A stretch of DNA of 64,000 nt from Paenibacillus sp. FSL K6-3182 (GTDB lineage Bacteria; Bacillota; Bacilli; Paenibacillales; Paenibacillaceae): assembly GCF_037976325.1 (NCBI RefSeq), contig NZ_CP150265.1, positions 1,731,501 to 1,795,500 of the forward strand, read 5' to 3'. The translations under genes and the position numbers were made by a program. Numbering within the stretch: the first letter of the stretch is position 1; every line of letters begins with the position of its first letter. Positions 8,065-15,577 of the stretch are shown here, one piece after another. A model generated the notes under the pieces. The model saw only the letters and a program-made list of their open reading frames with translations, made no database searches and was not told the origin of the DNA.

Positions 8065-8286
8065 ATGAAGAAGATTAAGTATTGCAAACGGAATCTCAAG
8101 AACGGTTTGGAGCCGGTTTATAAGGCGATGAAAAATCGATATCCGGATATTAAGCAGAAAAAAAGTGATTGCCTTGGCGATTGCAAAACCTGCAAGCTAG
8201 AGTGCTTCGTCGTGGTCAAGTCGAAGACGGTTAGCGCGCCGTCCGCAGAGAAGCTCTATAAGCGATTGAAAAAAATGATCGGGTAG
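8065..8286 (+). CDS. DUF1450 small cysteine-containing protein
   Basis: 73 residues starting MKKIKYCKRNLKNG. The motif CLGDCKTCKLECF gives a four-Cys cluster that could bind a metal or an iron-sulfur centre; it resembles the DUF1450 (YuzB-like) family, function unknown. An in-frame TTG lies further upstream, but the ATG used here is preceded by GGGGTG at good distance. The perfect Fur box in its promoter and the adjacent ferritin gene point to a role under iron limitation; this is inference. Confidence 0.8.
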   Translation: MKKIKYCKRNLKNGLEPVYKAMKNRYPDIKQKKSDCLGDCKTCKLECFVVVKSKTVSAPSAEKLYKRLKKMIG

Positions 8287-8307
8287 CTTAAATTTCAATA
8301 AATTAAC

Positions 8308-8336
8308 AAGAACGGCATTTGCCGTTCTTTATTTTT
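8308..8336 (+). terminator. Terminator after the DUF1450 gene
   Basis: AAGAACGGC-ATTT-GCCGTTCTT hairpin followed by TATTTTTAT. It separates the Fur-controlled gene from ferritin. Confidence 0.75.
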
Positions 8337-8379
8337 ATGTTAGAATAAGTACAATCTAGGAAAGCTGAGGTGCATAAGC

Positions 8380-8883
8380 ATGAATGATGGATTAGCAGAA
8401 GCATTAAATGAACAGATGAATTTTGAATTTTATTCAGCGCATGTGTATCTGGCAATGGCGGCTTACTGTTCAGGTGAAAGTCTTGATGGTTTCGCTAACT
8501 TCTTCATTGTACAGGCTGAGGAAGAACGGTTTCATGCAATGAAAATATACAAGTTTCTGAATGACCGTGGTCGTCGTGCTACGCTGTCTGCTCTTGGAGA
8601 GCCGAATAACGAATACTCTTCCATTTTGGACACTTTCGAGCAAGGTTACGGACATGAGCAGCAAAATACAAAACGTTTCTATAATTTATCTGACCTTGCG
8701 ATCAACGATCGCGAGCATGCAACGATCAACTTCCTCAAATGGTTTATCGATGAGCAGGTTGAAGAAGAGGCGTTGTTTGATAACATTATCCATAAGCTGA
8801 AACGCATCGACAAGGATAGCAATGCATTCTATATGCTTGATGCTGAGTTCGCTGGACGTTCCTTCACTCCTCCAGCAGTTTAA
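8380..8883 (+). CDS. Ferritin
   Basis: 167 residues, the normal size of a bacterial non-haem ferritin subunit of the 24-mer iron storage shell. Ferroxidase-centre residues are visible in NFEFYSAHVYLAM (first helix Glu), AEEERFHAMKIY (Glu and ExxH) and the third and fourth helices (ATINFLKWFIDEQVEEE). It stores iron as ferric mineral in the cytosol and limits Fenton chemistry. Separated from the upstream Fur-box gene by a terminator, so it has its own promoter; I see no Fur box directly in front of it. Ribosome binding site GCTGAGGTG. Confidence 0.92.
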   Translation: MNDGLAEALNEQMNFEFYSAHVYLAMAAYCSGESLDGFANFFIVQAEEERFHAMKIYKFLNDRGRRATLSALGEPNNEYSSILDTFEQGYGHEQQNTKRFYNLSDLAINDREHATINFLKWFIDEQVEEEALFDNIIHKLKRIDKDSNAFYMLDAEFAGRSFTPPAV

Positions 8884-8908
8884 GCTGGACACCGCAATAA
8901 TGAATAAT

Positions 8909-8960
8909 AAGGGGATGTGCCGGAAGTAGAGAAATCTACTTTCGATACATCCCCTTTTTT
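8909..8960. terminator. Terminator between convergent ferritin and dehydrogenase genes
   Basis: AAGGGGATGT pairs with ACATCCCCTT, enclosing a smaller AGTAGA..TCTACT stem, followed by TTTTTT. Confidence 0.85.
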
Positions 8961-8975
8961 CGATTGAGTGGTTAT

Positions 8976-10004
8976 TCAGCCTTTAAGCAATTGCTCCACT
9001 ATTCGATTGGCTGCTGCTGCGGTAGAAATCCCATGTTCGTCAGCTGCTTGAAATACGTTCATCAGTGTACCATTTATTTTCTCAACCTTCTGCTGTGCTG
9101 TCGCAGCATCCCCGCCAATAAGCTCAACAGAGGTTACGATGATGCCGCCTGCGTTAATCACATAATCTGGTGCATACAAAATGCCAAGCTCATGAAGCTT
9201 CTCGCCATGGCGGCTTTCGGCTAATTGATTGTTCGCTGCCCCAGCAACAATGCTGCAGTCTAGCTGGCCTAATGTAAAATCATTTAGGATGCCACCTAAG
9301 GCACATGGCGAGAAGACATCGCAAGGTATGCGCATAATGACGTTTGGCTTGCAAGGAATTGCCCCAAACTCCTCGACAACCTTCTTCACTCGTTTTGAAT
9401 CAACGTCCGTTACAACGAGCTCTGCGCCCGCATGCTTTAAATAGCGGCATAGCTGATAGCCTACTTTTCCTAATCCTTGAACGGCAATGATTTTTTGCTG
9501 CATATTTTCGGAACCGTAAACCGTTTTGAGAGAGGCCTGAATGCCAAGGAAAACGCCGTATGCGGTCATTTTAGCTGTGAAATCATTTACTGCACCGAGC
9601 GATCCTGATACATCAGTTACATAGGGTGTCTCGAGGCGAACCCAGTCCATATCCGAAACATCTGTACCCAGATCCATACCGGTAATATAGCTTCCTTGCA
9701 GGTTTTGAATATGCTGGCCTAGCGCCCGAAACAATATTTCCCGCGAGCTTTGACCGGGTTGGCTTAGAATGACAGCTTTGCCGCCGCCAAATGGCAAACC
9801 TGAGATCGCTGATTTATAGGTCATTCCCTGCGCTAACCGCAGCGCATCGAGGACAGCAGCTTCATCGCTGGCATATTGCCAAAACCGGCAACCGCCGAGG
9901 GAAGGACCAAGCTTTGTGCTGTCTATTGCAATAATTGCCTTTAAACCGATAGAACGATCCTGGAGGAAGATGAGCTGCTCATAGCTTTGATTCCATACAT
10001 CCAA
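8976..10004 (-). CDS. Leucine dehydrogenase-type (Glu/Leu/Phe/Val) dehydrogenase
   Basis: 342 residues. The substrate-binding and catalytic segment GPSLGGCRFW, LAQGMTYKSA (catalytic Lys) and PFGGGKAVI is typical of leucine/phenylalanine dehydrogenases; the NAD domain carries VQGLGKVGY. It oxidatively deaminates branched-chain or aromatic amino acids to 2-oxo acids. Length is slightly under the 360 or so of characterised leucine dehydrogenases, and residues vary around the binding loop (PFGGGK where leucine dehydrogenases usually have NLGGGK), so substrate preference is open. Stands alone, with AAGGAGG before its ATG. Confidence 0.85.
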   Translation of the reverse strand: MDVWNQSYEQLIFLQDRSIGLKAIIAIDSTKLGPSLGGCRFWQYASDEAAVLDALRLAQGMTYKSAISGLPFGGGKAVILSQPGQSSREILFRALGQHIQNLQGSYITGMDLGTDVSDMDWVRLETPYVTDVSGSLGAVNDFTAKMTAYGVFLGIQASLKTVYGSENMQQKIIAVQGLGKVGYQLCRYLKHAGAELVVTDVDSKRVKKVVEEFGAIPCKPNVIMRIPCDVFSPCALGGILNDFTLGQLDCSIVAGAANNQLAESRHGEKLHELGILYAPDYVINAGGIIVTSVELIGGDAATAQQKVEKINGTLMNVFQAADEHGISTAAAANRIVEQLLKG

Positions 10005-10227
10005 GTGGATTCCTCCTTTGAGGTCTGCTTGTCGCGCTTCTTGTATGTAGTGTATTCATTGCTGCTATCATGAGCTACGTCATGTGTCTCAAGCCGCACC
10101 AATAAAGCGGGCAAAATTAATCATAGTAATTCTCTACCAGATCGGGCACAAATAATTTGTTATAGTGGAATGGAATAGATTCATCATTTGCAAACAGCTA
10201 GGATGGTTTCAAGATATAAAATAGATA

Positions 10228-11226
10228 ATGAAAAAGGATGAGATACCCTTGCAATTATTTCCTGTAGCATACTCGCTATTATCAACCGAAGCTTTATTGT
10301 CGCATATTAAAGCCCACTATGGCATTCATGAACCCGCTCGTCTGCACTATTTTCTGAGAGGGATGAACGATACTTATATTTTAGAGACGGAGCAAGGCAA
10401 ATACATATTTAGAGTGTACCGAGCCGACCGGAGAAACCAATCAGAGATTGCTTTTGAATTAGATTTATTAAACGATCTTCATGCAAAAGGGATAAGCGTG
10501 TCCGTACCGATTGAGAAAAATGACGGCACATTTATTAATGAGTTTTTGGTCCCTGAGGGTATGAAGTACGGAGTAATGTTTAGTTTTGCTGATGGTCAAG
10601 AAAAGCGTATGCAGCATCCAGAAGACAGTCGTCTATTTGGCGCATCCGTTGCTCAAATTCATCAAGCTGCTGACGATTTCACCTCTGAGCACACAAGGGG
10701 AGAGCTCGATTTGGAGCATTTGATAGACAAACCGCTTCGCATAATTAAGAAACATATGGAAAATCGGAAAGAGGATTATCAATTTCTATATGAGCTGGTT
10801 ATGCGCTTAAAAGATCAGCTTAACATTCATCTGAAAGCAGGGCTGGACTTTGGAATTTGTCATGGGGATTTGCATGGCAATACGAATGTCGCTTTTACGG
10901 AGAATGGGACATTGACGCATTATGATTTTGATATTTGCGGTTATGGCTGGCGAGCTTATGACATTGCAGAATTTAGACTGGCAAGAGAAATTCATAGCAG
11001 GCACGATAAAGATGAGGTTGAACGTCTTTGGGATGCATTTATTTGCGGATACAGAGAAATCAGATCTATAGGCGAAAATGATATTCAAGCTGTTCCGATA
11101 TTCGTAGCGCTTAGGCAGCTTTGGCTCTTTAGCTTATGCTTCAGTGAATCTGAGTTGATCGGAGCAGCTGATTTTGATGACGGATTTATCGACAGCAAGA
11201 TGGAGTATTTTAGAAATTTAGTGTAG
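10228..11226 (+). CDS. APH/choline-kinase-like phosphotransferase
   Basis: 332 residues with the kinase-like fold of aminoglycoside phosphotransferase/homoserine kinase II proteins. Visible are the catalytic loop ICHGDLHGNTN with Asp and Asn, and the metal-binding Asp in THYDFDICGYGWRAYDIAEF. It probably phosphorylates a small hydroxyl-bearing metabolite; an antibiotic resistance role is not supported by sequence alone. It ends immediately before an ECF41-type promoter motif and the FAD oxidoreductase gene. The 223 bases upstream hold no other gene. Confidence 0.8.
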   Translation: MKKDEIPLQLFPVAYSLLSTEALLSHIKAHYGIHEPARLHYFLRGMNDTYILETEQGKYIFRVYRADRRNQSEIAFELDLLNDLHAKGISVSVPIEKNDGTFINEFLVPEGMKYGVMFSFADGQEKRMQHPEDSRLFGASVAQIHQAADDFTSEHTRGELDLEHLIDKPLRIIKKHMENRKEDYQFLYELVMRLKDQLNIHLKAGLDFGICHGDLHGNTNVAFTENGTLTHYDFDICGYGWRAYDIAEFRLAREIHSRHDKDEVERLWDAFICGYREIRSIGENDIQAVPIFVALRQLWLFSLCFSESELIGAADFDDGFIDSKMEYFRNLV

Positions 11227-11227
11227 A

Positions 11228-11254
11228 TGTCACAAAAAAACTCATCTTATCGTT
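11228..11254 (+). promoter_or_regulatory. Candidate ECF41-type promoter
   Basis: TGTCACA, a 16-bp spacer and CGTT closely match the reported ECF41 promoter (TGTCACA, 16 bp, CGTC), with one mismatch in the -10. It lies just upstream of the FAD oxidoreductase and ECF41 sigma genes, where an autoregulated target promoter is expected, and begins on top of an ATG that I therefore reject as a start codon. Confidence 0.65.
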
Positions 11255-11286
11255 ATATGTGCAAACATGCACAGGAGCTGATGGAG

Positions 11287-12480
11287 ATGAAAGAGAAAAA
11301 GGAAATAACATGTGTCATTATTGGCGGCGGTTATGCAGGCATTAACGCCCTCAAGACAATACGAAAAACATTGCAGCCGGAATTAGGAGCTGGGAAGCTC
11401 CGTTTAATTCTGATTGATAAGCAGCCATACCATCTTCGGAAGGTATTGCTGTTCAAGCCGGCTGTTAATGATGATAATATTGTTGTTCCTTTTGGCAGCT
11501 TGTTTCCGGATGGCGTGGAATTTATTCAAGGAATGGTAATGACCATAGAAAAAAGGGATAAGCGGTTATTGTATCAAGATGAGAGCGGGCAGGAGCAGCA
11601 TTTAAAATACGATATTCTCATTTTGGCAGCTGGAAGCGTTATTCGTCAGCCCGATGCCGATCAGGGCGGTATTGCCTTGACTGGACTCGCAAGCGCAGCT
11701 CATATTCGAGAGCTTTGGCATGAAAACTTGAGAAAAGCGGTAAAGGAAACAAGCCGTGCGGAGCGTCAAAGATGGATGACTGTTGCCGTTGCAGGGGCGG
11801 GGATAAGCGGAATCGAATCATCTGCTGAGCTTGTCTATGCTTTGCGTAAGGAAGCAAGTGCACTCGGACTTGATCCGTCAGAGGTGATTCTCTACTTGCT
11901 AAATGCGCAGGATAGATTATTTCAGGAGGGACCGGCAAAGGTTGGCATGAAGCTGGAGCGCTTGCTTAAGGGCAGCGGAGTGACCGTTCTGCATGGACGC
12001 AAAGCTATTCGTGAGAGGGAAGGGGATCTTCTCTTATCGGATGGTGAGATTTTAAAGGTCGGCTTATGTATTTGGACGCTTGGCTTGCTGCCTAATCCGA
12101 TGCTCAGAAGCATGGGGCTGCCGCTTACCGCACATGGTCGAGTCATTGTGGACGCTAATTACCGTGTGAAAGAAGCACCTGGGATATACAGCATTGGCGA
12201 CTGTGCTCAAATTGTTGACCCTGTGAGCGGGCTAACGGATGGGATGACGTGCAAGGAAGCGACTGCACAAGCAGATAGGCTGGGGAAGGTCATAACGGCA
12301 GATGTAATGGGTCATTCTGCACCTGTTCACAAGAGCTATATTGATTTTTTCTGTTTTGGTCTCGGGCCAGAGCGGGGAATGGTATGGACAAGGCAATGGG
12401 GCCTCGACATTGTCATAACGGGGAAGCTTGGATGGAAGGTACGGAAAATGACTTGGGATTATGCGAGTCTCATAAAATGA
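11287..12480 (+). CDS. FAD/NAD(P)-dependent oxidoreductase (NDH-2-like)
   Basis: 397 residues. The FAD-binding motif VIIGGGYAGINA is near the N-terminus, a second Rossmann motif AVAGAGISGIESSAEL near the middle binds NAD(P)H, and a third FAD motif, IYSIGDCAQ, follows. This is the layout of type II NADH dehydrogenases and related pyridine-nucleotide disulfide oxidoreductases. No CxxxxC redox pair is seen. I chose ATG 11287, preceded by AGGAG at 9 bases; an upstream ATG at 11227 falls inside the ECF41 promoter. ECF41 sigma factors are often linked to an oxidoreductase, and this is the likely target gene. Confidence 0.85.
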   Translation: MKEKKEITCVIIGGGYAGINALKTIRKTLQPELGAGKLRLILIDKQPYHLRKVLLFKPAVNDDNIVVPFGSLFPDGVEFIQGMVMTIEKRDKRLLYQDESGQEQHLKYDILILAAGSVIRQPDADQGGIALTGLASAAHIRELWHENLRKAVKETSRAERQRWMTVAVAGAGISGIESSAELVYALRKEASALGLDPSEVILYLLNAQDRLFQEGPAKVGMKLERLLKGSGVTVLHGRKAIREREGDLLLSDGEILKVGLCIWTLGLLPNPMLRSMGLPLTAHGRVIVDANYRVKEAPGIYSIGDCAQIVDPVSGLTDGMTCKEATAQADRLGKVITADVMGHSAPVHKSYIDFFCFGLGPERGMVWTRQWGLDIVITGKLGWKVRKMTWDYASLIK

Positions 12481-12517
12481 TAAAAGCAGCATTTGTTATG
12501 AAACGAGGGATGGTGAA

Positions 12518-13399
12518 ATGAAAGAGCTTTACCTGCAATATAAAGCGCTTTTGTTCAAAATCGCATACCAGCTTACGGGTTCGGCTGCTGACGCTGAGGA
12601 TATCGTGCAGGATGTTTTCGTGAAGGCATATGATATAGATCCAGAGAGCATAGCCGAGCCGAAAGCTTATTTGTGCAAAATGGCGACAAACCGCAGCTTG
12701 GATTTGCTAAAGTCTGCCCGAAAGCAGCGAGAGCGGTACGTTGGGCCGTGGCTCCCAGAACCCATTATTACAGAAGAGACGGATGCACTGGATGCCGTTA
12801 TTCACCACGATTTGTTGTCTTATGCAATGCTGGTTTTGCTTGAACGGTTAACCCCCTCGGAGCGTGCCGTATTTGTGCTTCGTGAAGCGCTGGGCTTCGA
12901 TTATTCGGATATTGCAAAGCTAATAGAAAAAAGCGAAGTCAATTGTCGAAAGCTGCTGAGCCGTGCGCGAGACAAAATGGGGATTTCCGAGGCTGAACCT
13001 GTTCATGCGCAGCCTGCAGGTGAAGAATGGGTTCGTCGTTTTGTATTGGAGCTTGCGGAGGGCAATGTGAAGGAGGTCCTTTCTCTGCTTGCAGAGGAGG
13101 TTGTACTCCTTTCAGATGGCGGAGGTAAAGTGTCTGCTGCTATTCATCCTATTAAAACACGCGAAAACGTTTCTCGGTTTCTATTCGGTTTGGTTCAAAA
13201 AGGACCACTTGCTGATGGCAGTGTGAAAGCCGAGCTTAGAATTCTGAACGGTCAGACGGGACTTGTTTTACGATCAGATAAAGGAATCGAGGGGGTTACT
13301 CTTTTCCATGTGGTGCAGGGGGGCGCACTCCATCTATACATTGTAAGAAATCCGGATAAGCTGAAACTGTTGAAATTGTATACTGGCGGATCATCATGA
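12518..13399 (+). CDS. ECF41 (SigJ-like) RNA polymerase sigma factor
   Basis: 293 residues. The sigma-2 region (QLTGSAADAEDIVQDVFVKA) and sigma-4 region (PSERAVFVLREALGFDYSDIAKLI) are followed by a SnoaL-like C-terminal extension of about 110 residues. The linker WLPEP and the C-terminal DGGGK and NPDKL motifs are signatures of ECF41, in which the fused domain replaces a separate anti-sigma factor. It starts 37 bases after the oxidoreductase gene, giving the usual ECF41-oxidoreductase pair, probably autoregulated from the motif at 11228-11254. Inducing signal unknown. Confidence 0.92.
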   Translation: MKELYLQYKALLFKIAYQLTGSAADAEDIVQDVFVKAYDIDPESIAEPKAYLCKMATNRSLDLLKSARKQRERYVGPWLPEPIITEETDALDAVIHHDLLSYAMLVLLERLTPSERAVFVLREALGFDYSDIAKLIEKSEVNCRKLLSRARDKMGISEAEPVHAQPAGEEWVRRFVLELAEGNVKEVLSLLAEEVVLLSDGGGKVSAAIHPIKTRENVSRFLFGLVQKGPLADGSVKAELRILNGQTGLVLRSDKGIEGVTLFHVVQGGALHLYIVRNPDKLKLLKLYTGGSS

Positions 13400-13414
13400 G
13401 GGAGGTGTCTTCAT

Positions 13415-13909
13415 TTGAAGTTAATTGACGAGACCGTTGTAAAATTAGCAGAAGCCTTTCAACTGCCTGAACGCATATTTAAAATAGATGATTTGCCATG
13501 GGTTCCTTTTGATAAAAATCATACCTGTTATTTCAAACCTTTACGTTTTGATCTGAGCACGGGAACATGGATTTATTTATTCAAAATAAAAAGCAATCAA
13601 GTGTTAGGCAAGCATAGGCATACCGGCGGATCTGTGATCGGGTATAACATTCAAGGGAAATGGCGATATGAGGGGCGCGATTGGGCAGCCACCCCGGGAA
13701 CCTTTATTTATGAGCCGCCCGGAGATATTCATACGCTCACAACGGAAGACGAGGAAGTGCTGACGCTCTTTATATTAGGGGGAGCGCTCCAATACTTCGA
13801 TGACAACGATGAGATTACCGGACAAGATGATATTTTCACTGTACTACAGAAGTATAAGGATTTTTGCGCACAAAATAATATACAGGAAAATCATGAGTTG
13901 ATTTATTAA
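13415..13909 (+). CDS. Cupin, 2,4'-dihydroxyacetophenone dioxygenase family
   Basis: 164 residues of a single cupin barrel. The metal-binding motif GKHRHTGGSVIGYNIQGKWRY and the second motif PPGDIHTL match the dihydroxyacetophenone dioxygenase family (ChrR-like cupins). A carbon-carbon bond-cleaving dioxygenase role on an aryl ketone is possible but not shown. Starts with TTG seven bases after GGGAGGTG, and follows the ECF41 gene by 15 bases, so it may belong to the same regulon. Confidence 0.8.
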   Translation: MKLIDETVVKLAEAFQLPERIFKIDDLPWVPFDKNHTCYFKPLRFDLSTGTWIYLFKIKSNQVLGKHRHTGGSVIGYNIQGKWRYEGRDWAATPGTFIYEPPGDIHTLTTEDEEVLTLFILGGALQYFDDNDEITGQDDIFTVLQKYKDFCAQNNIQENHELIY

Positions 13910-13938
13910 TGCTGAGAGTAAAAATAGGAGAGATTATT

Positions 13939-14502
13939 GTGATGACACAACATGCAAAACACATCATTGAGGGAAATTCGGTATTATTGCGTCCAGCAAA
14001 GGAGTCCGATATAGAGGCTTATTTAACTTTTTTACAAGATACGGAGATGAACCTGCTGACAGGGTCACAAAAAGCTTTTACACGTGAGGAAATCGAAGCT
14101 TGGATTCGCAAAATTAGCGTCATAAACGAAGACCGATTTGATTCCATGATTATATTGAAGGAAACAGGAGAGCTGCTCGGCGAGGTTGTACTAAATGATA
14201 TGGATACGATCAATCGCAGCGCGAATATACGTATCGGTATTCAAGGGACGCAGCATCGCGGCAAAGGTTATGGTACAGAAGCGCTGCTTCTCATGCTTAG
14301 ATACGGCTTTCAAAAGTTGAATTTGCACCGAATCCATCTCGGCGTTTACGCTTTTAATCCGCGCGCCATCCATGTATATGAGAAGATCGGATTTCACCGC
14401 GAGGGAGTAGAGAGGGACGCTTTGTTTATGGATGGGAAGTTTCATGATCTCATTACAATGTCTATATTAGAGGATGAGTTCGACGCGCTATATGGAGCAT
14501 AA
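13939..14502 (+). CDS. GNAT N-acetyltransferase, RimJ/RimL-like
   Basis: 187 residues. Starts with LRPAKESDIEAYL and has the acetyl-CoA binding motif RGKGYGTEALLLML and the C-terminal NLHRIHLGVYAFNPRAIHVYEKIGF, typical of RimJ/RimL-type acetyltransferases that modify protein N-termini, polyamines or drugs. Start chosen at GTG 13939 (ATG at 13942 equally possible), after AGGAG; an earlier ATG overlapping the cupin stop lacks a ribosome binding site. Last gene before a strong terminator. Confidence 0.85.
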   Translation: MMTQHAKHIIEGNSVLLRPAKESDIEAYLTFLQDTEMNLLTGSQKAFTREEIEAWIRKISVINEDRFDSMIILKETGELLGEVVLNDMDTINRSANIRIGIQGTQHRGKGYGTEALLLMLRYGFQKLNLHRIHLGVYAFNPRAIHVYEKIGFHREGVERDALFMDGKFHDLITMSILEDEFDALYGA

Positions 14503-14515
14503 AACAAACAAATAA

Positions 14516-14569
14516 AGCGCCAATCGAGGACACGGTTCATTCCATGTACGGGATTGGCGCTTTTTTTTG
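14516..14569. terminator. Terminator between convergent GNAT and HD-GYP genes
   Basis: AGCGCCAATC pairs with GATTGGCGCT, followed by TTTTTTTT. Confidence 0.85.
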
Positions 14570-14572
14570 TAG

Positions 14573-15559
14573 CTACATCTCGTTAGAATGGAGCGCAAGG
14601 AAGGAGTCAACGAGCTCAGGGTCAAAATGCAGCCCGCGCTGTTCACTAATATATTCCAGCGCCCGTTCTTCGGACCATTTTTCTTTGTAGGGACGAGTGC
14701 TGGTCAATGCATCATAAACATCAACGACGCTGACGATACGTGCTTCAATAGGAATGTTTTCTCCGACAAGCTGATGCGGGTAGCCGGTGCCGTCCCATTT
14801 TTCATGATGGTATAAAATAATATTTTTACCCATTTCGAGCTCAAGCTTAAATAAATCATCTGTAAGCTCAGCATAAATTTTATCAATGATATCAACGCCA
14901 ATTTGGGTGTGCATCTCAACAATGTTTCGTTCGTAATAAGCGAGAGGACCCGGCTTATATAGAATGCCCTCCGGAATTCCTGATTTGCCGATATCGTGCA
15001 AAATGCTCGCATGCGAAATGCGGTTCACTGCTTCCTCCGTCCAGCATAATTGCATGCGTTCATTATGGAAGTGAGTGAGCCGTTCCGTTAAATCCCGCAC
15101 ACGGACGAGATGCTGCTCGATGCCCGGATCACGAATTTCACAAGAAATGGCGAGCACCTTAAGCATCGAGCTTTGAATGGAGCCGATGCGCTCCTCTGGT
15201 AAATAGAAGCCGCTCTTTAACTTCTCCAGCTCACGAAAAATACCGATATAATAGGTTACCCCTTCGATTTGCAGAGGTGTTATGGTAATGGAGGAATGCC
15301 AAATGCTGCTGTCTCTTCGCCGATTTGTTAGTACGCCTGACCATGGCAAGCCTTGTTTAAGAGCTTGCTTCATCTGATCATGCGTTTCCTTTGGTGTATA
15401 GGATGTTCGCAGGATGCCAGCCTTTTTCCCTGCTATATCTTGTGATGAGTAGCCCGTAACCTTCTCGTAGGACGGATTGACTGCAAGAATATGATGTTCT
15501 ATATCTGTGATGATCACAGCATCAGCTAGTTTAAGGTAATGGACTAGGTGTTCATTCAT
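14573..15559 (-). CDS. PAS-HD-GYP cyclic di-GMP phosphodiesterase
   Basis: 328 residues. An N-terminal PAS domain (about 5-110) containing NPSYEKVTGYSSQDI is joined to an HD-GYP domain. Catalytic residues are visible in HASILHDIGKSGIP (HD at 189-190) and HHEKWDGTGYP (251-261), with the usual VDVYDALTSTRPYK. HD-GYP enzymes hydrolyse cyclic di-GMP or cGAMP. No membrane segment, so sensing is likely cytoplasmic. It lies 18 bases downstream of the helicase gene and may be co-transcribed with it. Confidence 0.9.
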   Translation of the reverse strand: MNEHLVHYLKLADAVIITDIEHHILAVNPSYEKVTGYSSQDIAGKKAGILRTSYTPKETHDQMKQALKQGLPWSGVLTNRRRDSSIWHSSITITPLQIEGVTYYIGIFRELEKLKSGFYLPEERIGSIQSSMLKVLAISCEIRDPGIEQHLVRVRDLTERLTHFHNERMQLCWTEEAVNRISHASILHDIGKSGIPEGILYKPGPLAYYERNIVEMHTQIGVDIIDKIYAELTDDLFKLELEMGKNIILYHHEKWDGTGYPHQLVGENIPIEARIVSVVDVYDALTSTRPYKEKWSEERALEYISEQRGLHFDPELVDSFLALHSNEM

Positions 15560-15577
15560 GTTGCAAATCGTTTCTCC

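Noticed and set aside
10228..11226. Aminoglycoside resistance gene
   Set aside because: The kinase fold is shared with many metabolite kinases, and no specific resistance-family signature or mobile context is seen.
11227..11286. Upstream start for the FAD oxidoreductase
   Set aside because: Overlaps the ECF41-type promoter, has no ribosome binding site, and the extra residues do not resemble the family N-terminus.
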